Below are positions 1-11,886 of a stretch of DNA of 64,000 nt, piece after piece. This stretch comes from Argentina anserina (taxonomy: Eukaryota > Streptophyta > Magnoliopsida > Rosales > Rosaceae). The translations under genes and the position numbers were made by a program. Position 1 is the stretch's first letter. Each line of letters starts with the position of its first letter. Where the stretch lies: NCBI RefSeq assembly GCF_933775445.1, contig NC_065874.1:7211001-7275000 (forward strand). The letters run 5' to 3'. The notes under the pieces are model-generated. The model searched no databases. It saw nothing but the letters and a program-made list of their open reading frames with translations, and was not told the DNA's origin.

Positions 1-1226
1 ACTAGCCTCCGATAACGAGGTTTTTTAGTATGAACTTGATCTGGGTACTCTGCTAACCGATGGTTCTGCTCAATAGGAGTATCAATGGGAGTCCAGTCCA
101 ACATACTTGTCTCTGTTAGTAGATCAAGAATGTACGTCCTCTGACACATATAGATACCATCACTTCCCCGGGCTACTTCAATGCCTAAGAAGTACTTGAG
201 TGTACCTAGGTCCTTCATCTCAAACTCTGTGGCAAGCTGTTTCTGTTCTATCCACCTCAACAATATCATTCCCAGTAACTACCATATCATCAACATATAT
301 AATTAGGGCTGTTACATTCCCTTGTTGATGTTTGAGAAATAACGTGTGTTCTGAATTACTCTGTCTGTAGCCAATTTTCCTCATGAATTGTGAGAATCTT
401 CCAAACCAAGCACAAGGTGACTGTTTAAGACCATACAAGGACTTTCTAAATCTGCATACATAGGTAGTTAGAGAAGCGGCTACATATCCAAGTGGAAGAT
501 CCATGTATACTTCCTCAGTTAGTTCTCCATGAAGGAATGCATTCTTAACATCAAACTCCTTAAGTGGTCAGTTCAAGTTAGCAGCAAAAGAGAGCAATAC
601 CCAGATAGTGTTTATCTTTGCAATAGGTGCAATGTCTCATCATAGTCTATGCCATATGTCTGGGTGAACCCCTTCGCTACTAGGCGTGCTTTATACCGGC
701 TTACTGACCCATATGGATTATGCTTCACTGTAAACACCCAACGACATCCTACAGCCTTCTTTCCATGTGGTGGAGGTACAAGCTCCCAAGTATTGTTCTT
801 TTGTAATGCTTTTATCTCTTCCTCCATTGCTTTCCTCCATTTTGGATCTCCCAATGCATCCTGCACTTTGTTAGGTACTGATACAGTAAATTGATTCACA
901 AATGACTCATATGACTTAGATAATCTTTTGGTAGATATAAAATTTGCCACATGATACTTAGCTTTAGTCTGAAGGGTAGGTTCATATTTTTTTTGTTGGT
1001 TGACCCCGAGTAAACCTATTTGGCAAAACATATTGTCTACTATTAACCCTAATAGAATGACTAACCTCAGATAAGTAATCTTATGTACCAGGAGAGCATT
1101 GGTTAGGGGTATAAACAACTGTACGGGAGACATGATGGGCATTCGTGTTGTCAGCTTCTGGTGCCTGAATCTCTGGAGTGACGACATCTGGTGGTGTCTG
1201 TGTAGCTGACACATTGGTAATCTCAA
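1..1226 (-). pseudogene. copia reverse transcriptase relic (3' end outside window)
   Basis: RT N-terminal block with WRKAMEEEIKAL, VGCRWVFTVK and RYKARLVAKGFTQ at about 870-640, then a break, then SLYGLKQSPCAW and the catalytic YVDDM at about 455-280. A further shift near 235 precedes LGTLKYFLGIEVARG, which can be read at about 215-170. The motif set is typical of plant copia RT. It is non-functional because of the frameshifts. Confidence 0.92.
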
Positions 1227-1425
1227 CGGAACCTGTTACCATATTGATTGGCTCACTTGTCTTCTCCTCTCCATGATACAACTCTTCAAAATATGACTTC
1301 TCTCCTGAAGAGCAGTATCAGAAGAGGTAAAATAACTCATGTCCTAAAAAAAGGTAACATCCATAGTGACATAGTACTTCCGGGTAGGGGGATGATAGCA
1401 CCGGTACCCTTTTATGATGTCCTAT

Positions 1426-2021
1426 CTACCCAACAAACACACATTTAACTGCCCGGACATCCAACTTAGACCGCTGATGTTGTGGAAGATGAACAAAAGC
1501 AACACAACCGAAAACACGGGCATGAAGATTATGAAAAGAGGGTAATGAGACATGAGATACAAGCACCTCATAGGGAATTTTCCCCTGAAGGACACGAGAT
1601 GGAAGACGATTAATGAGGTGGGCGGAAGTAATGACAGCATCACCCCAAAGGTATTTAGGCATGTGGGCACTAAAAAGAAAACATCGAACCATATCAAGTA
1701 AATGATGATTTTTCTTTCAGAAACCCCATTTTGCCCAGGTGTGTAAGGACACGTTGTTTGAACAATTCCGTGTGTGTTAAAAAACTCCTAAAAGACATGA
1801 TTCACATATTCCCCCTCCCATTATCAGAACGAAGAACTCGAATGGTGACATTATATTGTGTGTGGACAGAGGTATGGAAGGCACAAAAAGCTGGAAAAAC
1901 CTCATCTTTATTTTTAAGAAGAACAATCCATAAAAGACATGTGCAATCATCAATAAATGACACAAAATACCGCATTCCTGACACAGTAGACTCTTTAGAG
2001 GGTCCTCAAACATCAGAATGA
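1426..2021 (-). pseudogene. copia integrase relic
   Basis: Minus-strand integrase core (rve family): RYFVSFIDDCT at about 1970, VLRSDNG at about 1820 (first and second catalytic Asp), then the C-terminal part with YLWGDAV and HLINRLPSRVL at about 1640. At least two frame changes separate these blocks. The third catalytic residue (Glu) falls in the damaged part and is not recognisable. Confidence 0.87.
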
Positions 2022-2304
2022 ATTAATTCAAAAGGAATAATACTTTTAGTAGTAGTACTAGGGGAACAAGTAGAACGATGACTCTTGCCTAAAACACATG
2101 TCTCACAACATAAAAAAGACTCGTCCACACGAATAAACAAAGTATGCATGGATTTTTTGATAACACTAAAAGGTGGATGCCCTAAGCGACGATGTCATAA
2201 CCAAACTTTACTTAGCTTGTCAGAAGTGGAGAGTAAAGCGGTCCAAGACTGTCCCCCTGGTTTTTCCCCTGCGTATGTCAGATCCAGATGAAACAACCGG
2301 CCCC

Positions 2305-2829
2305 TCAGATACCCCGACCAATTATCCTTTCGGTGAGAAGATCCTGAAATATCACATACATAGGAAAAAATGTCACAGAGCACTGAGCGTCAACGTTCAA
2401 TTGGGGAACAGATATCAAATGATGAGATAAAACAGGTATATAGAGCACATTTTGAAGCTCTATGGTGGGAATAATATGAACGAACCATGTCCCTAACACG
2501 AGGAATGCTTCACCATTAGCATTAGTAACATAGGGTACAGGTGGAGGAGACAGTACGGTAAAATAAGATTTGTCATAAGTCATATGATCAGATGCACCTG
2601 AATCAATAATCCATGTATCAAAACTAACAAAGTTAGAAATATTGAAACCCATACCAATTTGACCATGACCAGCGATGGAGGCTGTAGGTGCTCTTCCAGC
2701 GGTATGATGATCATGCCCAACCACACGAAAGATATCTGGTTCTGGAACTAACTGAATAACTGCTTTGGCCTGGGGACGAGAATTAGGCCTCTTAGGCCTA
2801 AGATCTGGATACAATTTCCAACAGGTCAC
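2305..2829 (-). pseudogene. copia protease relic
   Basis: The segment contains the retroviral-type aspartic protease active site in the form WIIDSGASDHMT, followed by the conserved stretch around VLYIPVLSHHLISV. In copia elements this enzyme cuts the Gag-Pol polyprotein. The domain is open over 174 codons, but the sequences on both sides are shifted, so it survives only as a fragment. Confidence 0.88.
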
Positions 2830-3640
2830 ACGAGCATGGTTAGTATCATGGCAATAAGGGCAAGGAGGGCGGGGCTGATTCCCGAAGCCTGGTGGTGGTC
2901 CTTGTCGATGAAGTGGAGCTGAAGTTGCTTGCGGAATGGGTGGTGCCGGAGATCTAGCATGAACAGTAAGACTGGAAACAACAACCGGTGCCGGAAGAAT
3001 ACTCTCCTAATGAGACTCATCCTTACGGATATAGGTGAAAGCGGTGATGAGGCTAGGAGGTTCGGTCTTTCTGAGCAAATCACCTTTCGCATTGTTATGC
3101 TCTGTATCAAGACCTTTCAAGAAATAGTGAACTCGTTCAAGCTCCTTCTCCTTTTGGTACCAAACAATATCCTCTTGATTTTTGATCATGCAAGGACACA
3201 TCAATCTCAGCCCAAATATTCTTCAGTTTGGTGAAATAGTGCGCCACCGGTTGCCCATCCTGGTGTAATGCCAAAGCTGTGCACATTAACTCATGAACTT
3301 GTATGAAATCAGAGTCATTAGTATATAAGCCGGCCAATGTCTCTCATATTGCATGCGCAGTGGTGCATGCCTCCACCAGATCAACTTTCTCGTCATTCAT
3401 AGCTTTCCACAAGACGGATATGACAAGACCGTCGTCGTCGTCCCATTTATTGTAGGCAACAATATCCTCAGGACTAGGAGCCTTAGTGACACCGGTGACA
3501 TGCCTCATCTTGTGCATGACGCGAAGATGAGCAGCCATAAGTCGTTTCCATTTACGGAAATTGGTTCCGTTGAGTTTGGCGCCACCCAAATGAACCACTG
3601 TCAAAACCCTTGACAGATACTTCGAATGTCGAAACATCAA
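2822..3640 (-). pseudogene. copia gag relic with CCHC zinc knuckle
   Basis: Minus-strand relic of a gag polyprotein of the plant copia type (UBN2 / Retrotran_gag family). The start (3640 to 3344) carries the typical LNGTNFRKWKR motif. The frame is then cut by a TGA where a Trp codon would be expected near 3343, and shifts again near 3180. The RVHYFLKGLD segment sits at about 3135. A zinc knuckle of form C-x2-C-x4-H-x4-C can be read at about 2862-2821, just before the protease. It normally forms the RNA-packaging capsid; here it is broken. Confidence 0.85.
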
Positions 3641-4260
3641 GGATCTGAGAACCCTCCGCTTCCAGAACCCATTGAAAAATAAACAATGTTAAAAATGAGA
3701 GATTAGGCCGGAACAAAAGTACAAAAAAAGGAGAAGAATCTGTCTCCGGTGCACTTGTATTGTCGGTGAATATGCACTGACAGAAAAAGCTGCTAGTCTG
3801 GCCGGGTCGGGTCGAGTTCACCGGGTAGGTCGGGTTAAGTTGACCGGGCCGGATTGAGTTGACCAGACTCAACCGGGTCGGTTTGAGATTACTGGGTCAC
3901 GTCGCGTCGAATCTGCGCTGGGCCGGGTCGGGTCGGGCGGTGCGGAGAGAGGCCGACTCGAGACGAAAAATAAAGGCGGCCGGAGAGGAGCAGCGCCGGA
4001 GGAGCGGTCGAGTGGCGTCGGAGAGCAGCAGCGCTAGAGGAGACTTCGGGTTGAGCGGCAGAAAAAACGGAGACTGCGGGTCGAGCAGGGGCGGTCGGCG
4101 ATGTCGGGGGGGGGGGGCAGGGAGGAGGGACGGCGACATCGAGGAGCACCGGAGGGCAGCGGGGCGGAGCCGGATGGGAGGAGGCAGCGGTGAGCAGCGG
4201 GCGGTGGCCGGTCGGAAAAAAAGAGAGAAAAAAACCATAAAATCGGCTCTGATACCAAGT

Positions 4261-4358
4261 TGAAATAAATTGCTTGTAATTTCTTGATGAATTCATACAC
4301 AAATTCATCATATATATAGTCTAATCTAACACTAATTACTCCGTGATTCACGCCGACA
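4261..4358 (-). repeat. Putative 5' LTR of the left copia element (about 98 bp)
   Basis: On the minus strand this stretch begins TGTCGGCG and ends TTATTTCA, followed by 2 bases and then the primer-binding site. It contains a TATATATA stretch (4309-4317) that could serve as the promoter. A 98-bp LTR is short for a copia element. The inner boundary is well placed by the primer site. The outer boundary rests only on the TG...CA rule, because the other LTR is outside the window. Confidence 0.6.
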
Positions 4359-4919
4359 ATATGCGTTATTTGTGTGGGGTAAAGGTTGAAAGTTGGAGTT
4401 TTTTATGGGTTTAGTGGGAAGAAAGTTTTGGGTTTGGAGTGGTGACCATGGAGGTTGGCCATTGGCGGTGGTCATACCCATCAAACTCTAAAATACCAAT
4501 ATTAATTTGTATTAAAATTTAGTTTCGTAGTTTTTATATTTTTTAAATAATTGTGAGTAAATTTCTAGAAATTTCATATTAAGCCATTGAGTTAAAAATG
4601 TAGACAGATGGTATAGTATTTGTGCACCACGTGTTATATATGAATAAACCTATTATAAATATTAACTTTTTATATATTTAAATCTTCTAAAAATCTCAAT
4701 AAATGAATAGGGTTCTAAAAAAAATAGAGTTCTAAAAAAAATTAAAATTAGTACACTCTCACAGTGATATGCTCTGCTCTACTTACTTATGTAACTAATT
4801 TTTAATAAATAACGTCACGTGACATAGTTGCCTTTAAAAAATGAATAATGGTACTTGAGGGTAACCGAGTGGATCCTGACTCAAACGTAACCTAAAATAA
4901 ACAAATTTTCTACTGTGCA
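4359..4919. other. AT-rich intergenic, nothing recognised
   Basis: AT-rich sequence between the left copia element and the inverted-repeat block. I see no coding potential, RNA gene or clear repeat. Confidence 0.6.
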
Positions 4920-5765
4920 TTTAGTTTACTTTAGTGATGACATCCTATTGTCGATATTTCTAAACTTCATTTCTTCAAATATAGTGGTTTAGAAAAAAGA
5001 AACACTTACATAAATTCAATGATACAAATTATACCACTTTAGTAGGCATATTGTGACACATTAGGTGAGCACAACAATGAAATGTGGTTATGATGTTTAC
5101 TTGTTTAGGTGTAACCTATGTATCCTCCAATATCCTAAATAGCATTTGTGCCCTAAGCAATAAATAGCTCAATTGTTTTTACATCAATCAATAGAGCTCA
5201 TCAGTATGAGAATATGGTAATTTTTGATGAATTTTCTAACACCTAAATTATTATTTTGAAGATTTTTGAAAGATTTAGAACTTTCAAAATCACATATTTA
5301 TATATCCGATGAATAAGTTACATAACACTATTGGGCATTCTGTTATTTGCTATAAAACCAAAAGGAAATTGATAAAATTTGCTTCCATCTTTTTAAATGC
5401 ATTCACCTAGCTAGTAGTTATAAACGTTGTGTGAATTATTAATTTTTTTTTATGGATACAACATAAGTTAACCTAGTGGTTTTAATCAATTTTTGTTTGG
5501 CGGAGTGGATCATAGTCAAAATATTTACAAAATTTCCTAATTTTTCTGTTAAACATATAGCATATTTTTGTGTACGAATTTTGTAAGCATAGCATATTTG
5601 TAAATTTTAGTAATTCCAATCATAACATGCCTATTGATGTGGTATGACTTATTTATTGGGATATATGTGAATGTTTGTTTTTGTAAAACAACCAACAGTG
5701 AAGAAATGAAATTTCATAAATCCGACAATAGGATACGATCATTATAGTGAACTATAGATATGGTA
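4920..5765. repeat. Foldback / MITE-like inverted repeat
   Basis: Two arms are inverted copies of each other: about 4924-5065 and about 5615-5760. Shared landmarks are ATCCTATTGTCG in the left arm against CGACAATAGGAT in the right, the CATTTCTTC/GAAGAAATG pair, and the TAGGCAT/ATGCCTA pair. Arm similarity by eye is about 70%, with a spacer of about 550 bp. No coding sequence lies inside, so this fits an old non-autonomous DNA transposon. I could not define target duplications. Confidence 0.55.
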
Positions 5766-7007
5766 GAAGATTCACATATTATGGGTACCGTTTGGATCAC
5801 GAAAAATAAATCCGACAATATATTTATTTACCTCCTTATGGACAGCCGTATGATGCAAAAATAAGTATACCAAAAATTTTACATGGATGGATAGAGCGCG
5901 TGACTGCGTGTTAGCGTGAGTAAAAATTTTGATGAATTTTTCGAGCATTGGAACTACTTACTAAAATTTTCAGAATACTTATAGATTTTAAAAAATAATT
6001 TAAAAGTCAACAATAAGACTGACCGTGGCATGTTGTGGGCTTATAATTCGTGTTGATGAGTTATATCCTAGCCTTGCACACATTTAATTCCTTCCATAGT
6101 TGAGTTGTCAACCGATTATTAGTGCAAACATATCTATGAATCTATGATAGGTTGCACACACTGAATAACAACTGGACTATTTTCTTGTCTTTTTTTTTTT
6201 CTCTTTCTCTTTCCCTTCTCCGATGTCTCTTCTCTGCACGTCTACACTTCAACCTCGTCTCTTCTAATTAAGTTTTGATCAACTTCAGATAATTGAAAAC
6301 AATCCTTCACCCAATCTAATTAACTTGAGGTGCATTAGCGCCTTTTGGTTCATTTCAAACTTGAGCATTACTCATGCTGCACCCACCAACATCTCCGATC
6401 AATGGTCGACGAGGGGGTCTGGGCAGCGAAAATTTACTTTAATGGAGTGAAGATGATGGAGGATGGGAAAGCACTCCCACAAAGACGAATTCTTTGATCC
6501 CACCCGCCTTAGATGCGTGATTTGACCCAACGTGAGATGGGTTGCCATTATATGGAGTTTTGTGTAAAAAGGTTCCGGCGACGGCCATGGCGGAGATTTA
6601 AGATATTGAAACAGGCCAGTGTGTGATACTGAAGCCTTGAAAGATTAAATTTAAGGAAAGTGAGATGAGTTGACTGATTTTACAAGAGGGATGCAAGAAT
6701 ACAACATATGTTAATTATGCTTTTACTTTTTACTGAGCAGTGGTTGGAGCCGGCCTAACGGCGCGTGCACTGCACGCATTGTTAGTACGACAATAGGTGA
6801 AGGTTCACTAGGTGGTCCGAAAAACCTCTGATATGTTATAGCTATAACAAATTTGATTTCATTTAAAAAAAAAACAAATTTGATTTAGTTCTTCACATAA
6901 TTCCTACAACAAATTATAGTGTTCATTTACTATCCTCATAAGCTGCTTAATTCATTGATAAAATTCTTGCTTTTATGAGTTTGTAAGTTGTGAACATAAT
7001 TACCTCA
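5766..7007. other. Intergenic, no gene seen
   Basis: AT-rich sequence with a pyrimidine-rich run near 6185-6230. No exon-like conserved peptide, RNA gene or transposon end was recognised. Confidence 0.55.
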
Positions 7008-7299
7008 ATAAAAAAACCTATATATATCGCTATGGTAGCGGTGACCATGTATCACCATCTAACTTGAATGTGATATTTTTCTACGAGTAACTGCTTGGGA
7101 AAATAAAAAAAAAGAAAATTTTCAGTTGCGTGGAAAAAGTGTTGGAATTAGTATGAGGGAATAAAGATGTTGAGCATAAAAAATTTTCATGACAAACCGA
7201 CTTTTAGCCACACCTTAGTGCTTTTAGTTTATTTCATCTATGTAATTTGATTATTCCCACCCCATTTCACAAGTTGGAACGCGAGATCATTTGGAAAAA
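7008..7299. repeat. Spacer repeat R, copy 1
   Basis: This ~292-bp segment recurs as a direct repeat at 15441-15735, nearly identical apart from a few base changes and a 5-bp insertion (GCAAG) in the second copy. A third, much more diverged copy lies at about 16376-16508. In copies 1 and 3 the repeat lies upstream of a ZIP transporter relic. It is non-coding as far as I can see and marks the duplicated block. Confidence 0.9.
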
Positions 7300-8321
7300 T
7301 ATTTGTCTTGATTGGATTTGACGTAGTCCTCAAAATTGCATGTGATGGATGACAGAGTGAAATATGTGTCATGTGTCTTAGACTTTTCGTAGTCCATCCA
7401 AATGCGCAAAACTTTGAAATATTGTCTCACAAGCTAGAGAAAAGGAATGTGAAGAATTTTAAGCCCTTGAAAAATAAAGTTTAGTACTTTTTGTGTCTGG
7501 TAGTAGGTGATATTGGAATAATTTACCACCACCCAAGATGTTAGATATGAATTTCACAGTTCATAGGTTTTCACTTTTCGACTTACTCCATCTACTTCAC
7601 ATCTCTCCCCGGCAATAACGAGTCCCGCGGCTCCCACCTATGTTTAGATTTTGAGTTCATCACCAAATTATCTTTGTCCATCCGACTATCTCCACATTCA
7701 TGCAAAGCACACATCCAACGACTCAAACGCACAACTAGATAGACCCAAGATAATTGAAACTAGGTTTTTATTACAAGGCTTCCTGTGCTCGGCTGTTGGC
7801 TTTGCCTCACTTCACCCAATTTGGAACAGCTGGGTGTGCTTTTAGACCGCTGCATAAGTCATTTAGCCACTCCCTTGTTGATCATTCCGGCAACAATCAT
7901 AAGTAACAACTGGTCTGGTCTGTCACCGGAATTGCTCTTGGCAGGCCGAATGTTTGGGCTACGGCCCTACTAAACTATAAAGAAAAAGGCCCAAATACAT
8001 AACAAACTCAAAAATGATTCATATCTCCGCACAAGTTTTTATTAATTGTTGTCATGTGCGCAGGCTCATTCAGATTTGAAGAGGCAATAATACGCACCAT
8101 GTATAGATGTTTGAGTTTTCATCACTCTCTTTCAACTTCAACTTGGACTGCATCGAGAATACCAGATTTCAAAAGCTAAGGGGATCAGATTCCCTGCTTG
8201 TAGCATTGCTGTCTCTTCTGATTAAGCTATGCAGTGACTCTTGCATATATCTCCGATAATCACTAGGACGTCGTTCAATACTTCACTCCAATAATGCCCT
8301 ACAAGCCTGCCTTCCATTCCT
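7300..8321. other. Sequence upstream of the ZIP-A relic
   Basis: No intact gene. By position it should hold the promoter and the first part of exon 1 of the ZIP-A relic, but the N-terminal coding part (signal peptide, first membrane segment) could not be recognised. Short open frames here show no family resemblance. Confidence 0.5.
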
Positions 8322-8694
8322 AGTGAAGATTAACATACCATTTCTCCATCCTCATAACGACTTCTATCTCCTAATCAAGGCCTTTGCGGCAGGAGTGATA
8401 TTAGCGACTGGCTTTATTCATGTGCTCTCTGATGCTCAGGAGAGCTTGACAGGCCCTTGCCTCAGTCAAAAGCCATGGAGAAAGTTCCCGTTCGCCGGTT
8501 TTGTTGCTATGGTTTCAACCGTTGGGATATTGATGATGGAAGCTTTGGCTACTGGGTACAACAAGAGGTCTGCTCTTAGCAAACCTGAACCAATAGATGG
8601 TGATGAAGAGAAAAATCAGGTTCACGGTTCTGCATTGGTGTTAGAATCATCGATCTCATCGGATAAGATCCGACATTGTATCACTTCTCAGGTA
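8322..8694 (+). pseudogene. ZIP-A: relic of exon 1 of a ZIP metal transporter
   Basis: The translation from 8323 matches the second half of exon 1 of the intact ZIP gene at 33628: [21 protein letters not shown], then PCLSQKPW and FPFAGFVAM. It ends at CAG|GTAATT at the same exon boundary (8694). The histidine-rich loop of the intact gene is replaced here by a short stretch with almost no His. The start codon and N-terminus are missing. Exons 2 and 3 do not follow; the next sequence is the AAH relic. It is therefore a truncated duplicate, not a working transporter. Confidence 0.88.
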
Positions 8695-8869
8695 ATTTAC
8701 ACATCAATATCTTTGTTTGGAATGGGTAGTTTGGTACAATCAAGCCCTGGATTTCCCTGGGTTTGAGTTGATAAAGGTTTAATTTTTACAGGGCATTGAT
8801 TTGTTGTCGATGATGATGTGGATAGGTGTCGAGGGAGAAGATGTGGGAAACAAAGGAGGGGATTCGGAT

Positions 8870-11378
8870 CCTGAAATTTTGAGATGAAGCTGTGCCAAAA
8901 CTTCATCAGCCTGAAAAGGTCCCCACTTGTTATTTATGTATACAAATTTTTAGCTGATTGTCTTTTTGAAACTACATTCAATCAAAAAATAAGGCTTTTT
9001 GTTTCAAGTTTTGTATCAGCAATCCTTATAGTAGTTCAAACTTTCATTGAGAAAGATTAATCAAATGTCTGAATCTTTACAAAATTGTTAATTTGTGAAC
9101 CGAATTTCTTTACAGTTCCAAGTCTTGGATTTCAAGATGGCGATTGCTTAGTAAGAGATATAGTCAATTTTAGAGGGTAGAGACTTGCCAAGGATTAATT
9201 TCTAGGCAACCATTCTAATCTTAATACTGAATCAACACCTTACATTATTATGTTTTGCTATTGTTCTTGACTTTGCTTAGGGTCTGACCCAATAGGTAAG
9301 TGATGGACTGATAGTGATGGTCACTTGAGAGGATATTCATGAGCCCGGCAGCTGTGAGTACTGGAAATCTTATCCGCAAATGGATGGCGAATGCTGGTCT
9401 GCGAACATGAGTTTCAATCGTAATTTTCTTTTGGCATCCGAACGATAGTGTTTGAGGAATAATTGACTCATGTTTGGTCTTGCTTTCTAGGTGACTTGAT
9501 TTCTTGGGTCGAGTAAAGGGCAGGAATGCCAGTGCTGAGGCTCTACTAATTGGTTATCATTTGGTATTGTTCTTTTTCCCTAATTTCTTACTAAACTTGT
9601 ACTGTAGTACTATGAACAACAGGCGCAACGGTTCCATTCCCCTTTTTCTATTTGGTCTAACGGGATACTGTGATATCTGTACTGAAGATTTTGAGTATCA
9701 ATGGAAAGTTGAGAGAACTAAAGCGGCCTGTTGAGGTCAGTGAAAATTTGAGGTTTTGTGGGAACATATTATTAGCATATTAAAAAAATGTCATTGTCTC
9801 ATAGGCTACTTCACAATAAAAATTTCATTAAATCTCTTCCAAAACTATATGCAGGCACTACCCTGTGGTGGCCATGCTAGAATTGTAATATCTAAAATCA
9901 TGTTTGTTTTGCTACTTCTATAGTAACATTTAGTGATGAAGGAATAAGATTTCAGTCTACATTTATTCGAAGGGCTGCTATAGCTGGAATTGTACCAGTT
10001 TCAGCACTGCAAAAAGCTGATAAAAGATTTTTTTTTTCGAATGAATCTCAATTTTATATCTATTCGTAAAACATTTATAAGGAGAAAAACTTATGAGGAT
10101 TGTTATTGTTCAGTGGTGTGACAATGCAAGATGGGCTTAAACTGAACTCGATAGAAGTTACAGCGGAGCACTTGCAGCAGCTCAGATATGACCCGAAGTC
10201 AGTTTGGGGTTATGTTGAGGTATACTGCCCTATGCTGGTTTTGCTGATAACCTGTATAATGAATATGCTCTGAGAACAGCAGTAAAATGAAAGCATGTTA
10301 TTATTGTTATATGTTCATCTAGTGCTCTGACTGCAAACCCTTCTGTTATTTCATGTCGTAGATTCACATTGAACAAGGTCATGTACTAGAAGTGGTTGAT
10401 ATTCCTCTAGGAGTTGTTAAGAGGCATAGCTGGACAGACGAGACCAAAAGGTATCAAAACTGTCTCAGCTTTTCATCGGTGCATGTCTGAATTCCTTTTC
10501 ATTTATTCATACAAACAAAAAAAATGTCCATAGTTTGCAGTCAGACTACGCAACTAAACATGTATGTCTGGAACTCATTCAAAAAGGGTCCAAAACTTTT
10601 AGGTCTGAAGTATGCGAAATCTTATCTTTATGAGAAACTACACATTTTTCATGAGCTCCTCATAGGGGAAAATTTCTGTATAATGAATCATGAAGTTGAA
10701 TACGAAGCTTCTTTGTATGTTATAACAGAATGTTTTTTATCATACAGAAGTTGAAGTGTAAAGCAGTAAACTAAAATGAATTATATTAACTTTATTTTGG
10801 CTGAGCGATCCAATATACATGAAAGTTTTAGATTACAATAAGAGGTTCCCAGGGGCTTGCTGGAACAATTCCAATGTCCCTGTGTGGTGACCCTATGGCT
10901 GCTGCGCGGAATCAATTTATTTTTGGAAAGCATCTGTAAGCATCCTTAAGATTTTCTGTCTTTTGATAGTCAATGCAAAAGTTACACATTACAATCATTT
11001 TCAACTGCACTTGTTTGTACTGTTAGTGAGATATCCTCTTCGCCAAGTGCAAATAAGCCGAAGTCTGCAGCTTATAATGGCCACAAGAGTGACAGGTTCT
11101 GTTCATGGTGAAGTACCTGTATTGAAGAGTGGGGCAGGACATGATGCAATGGCTCTCTCTCCTTCAACCAAGGTTTGTTATCTTGAATTTGCACGATGAA
11201 TCAATGAACTCTATGTTACTGTGTGTATAATTCTGGTGTCTGAAATTATGAACAAGTTGGTATGTTTTTTGTCCGGTGTCGAGGAGGCATAAGTCATTCC
11301 CCTGAAGAACATGTATTGGATGATGATGTTTGGGCATCTGGCTTGGCAGTCCTGGCATTCAAAGAGACTCAGCTCTAG
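8870..11378 (+). pseudogene. AAH: Allantoate deiminase (AAH) pseudogene, multi-exon
   Basis: Nine exon-like blocks in the right order match plant allantoate amidohydrolase (M20 peptidase family; purine/ureide catabolism in the ER). These are EILR-DEAVPKLH (~8870), MSPAAVSTGNLIRKWM (~9338), GRVKGRNASAEALL (~9507), FQSTFIRRAAIAGIVPVSAL (~9950), LRYDPKSVWGYVE (10170-10219), IHIEQGHVLE (10362-10450), GSQGLAGTIPMS (~10848), VPVLKSGAGHDAMA (~11110) and GGISHSPEEHVLDDD (~11283), ending in TAG at 11376. Several splice sites survive (for example GAG|GTATAC at 10219). One-base frameshifts lie near 8882, 9330 and 10417, and metal-site regions are altered. The family prefers QGHAGT where this copy has QGLAGT, a lost metal-site His. 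Confidence 0.87.
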
Positions 11379-11886
11379 ATTTGAAGAGTTTTTTGACATT
11401 AATGTATATATTGGAGAACTCTTAATAATCTAGACATCTAGTGCTGTATGTGTCAATTGTACAGTGCAATTCTTTTTGACAAGCACAAACCTAAAATCAG
11501 AAGATCATTGTATACAATGCAATACAGAGTCCCTGCATTGTTGATATGCCAATTAGCCTGTTCGAGCTCTAGCGCTGGTGAACCATACCCCAAATCTCCC
11601 CATTTTATTCCTATCAAACACAATAGTTTACAAGGGAGTTTACAAACCAAGAGGGGGACATCAACCCTTGCCTCTTCAAGGAAAATTCACAACTTTCTAC
11701 CAAAAACAGAAGCCAAACTTGATACTGTAAATATCAGAGAGAATAATACAAGTGAATAACAAAAGCATAGCAGATGAATGTTGCTGCCGTTATCAAAATA
11801 ACAACACCAACTTCGAATCTTACATTATTCTACATAGCTACAACAGATTGTAAATCGATCAGCAGCCCTATTGTATCTGTCTCCGA
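11379..11886. other. Gap between AAH relic and RLP gene
   Basis: Convergent 3' ends: the AAH relic (plus) and the RLP gene (minus) meet here. The stretch would hold the 3' untranslated regions of both. No gene or repeat was recognised. Confidence 0.5.

Larger units (their letters stand above)
1..4358 (-). mobile_element. Decayed Ty1/copia LTR retrotransposon, truncated by the window edge
   Basis: On the minus strand the order is LTR, primer-binding site, gag, zinc knuckle, protease, integrase, reverse transcriptase, which is the Ty1/copia order. The reverse complement of TGGTATCAGAGC, the usual plant copia site complementary to initiator tRNA-Met, lies at 4246-4257. The reading frame is broken many times by stops and frameshifts, so the element cannot be autonomous. 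The RNase H end and the 3' LTR lie beyond position 1. Between the primer site and gag, about 3800-4240, the leader is unusually GC-rich and made of degenerate CCGGGTCGGGT-like repeats; open frames there on both strands look like composition effects. Confidence 0.93.

Noticed and set aside
3859..4311. Long open frames on both strands rich in Arg/Gly/Pro
   Set aside because: They lie in the GC-rich leader of the copia element; low-complexity composition explains them and they match no family I know.
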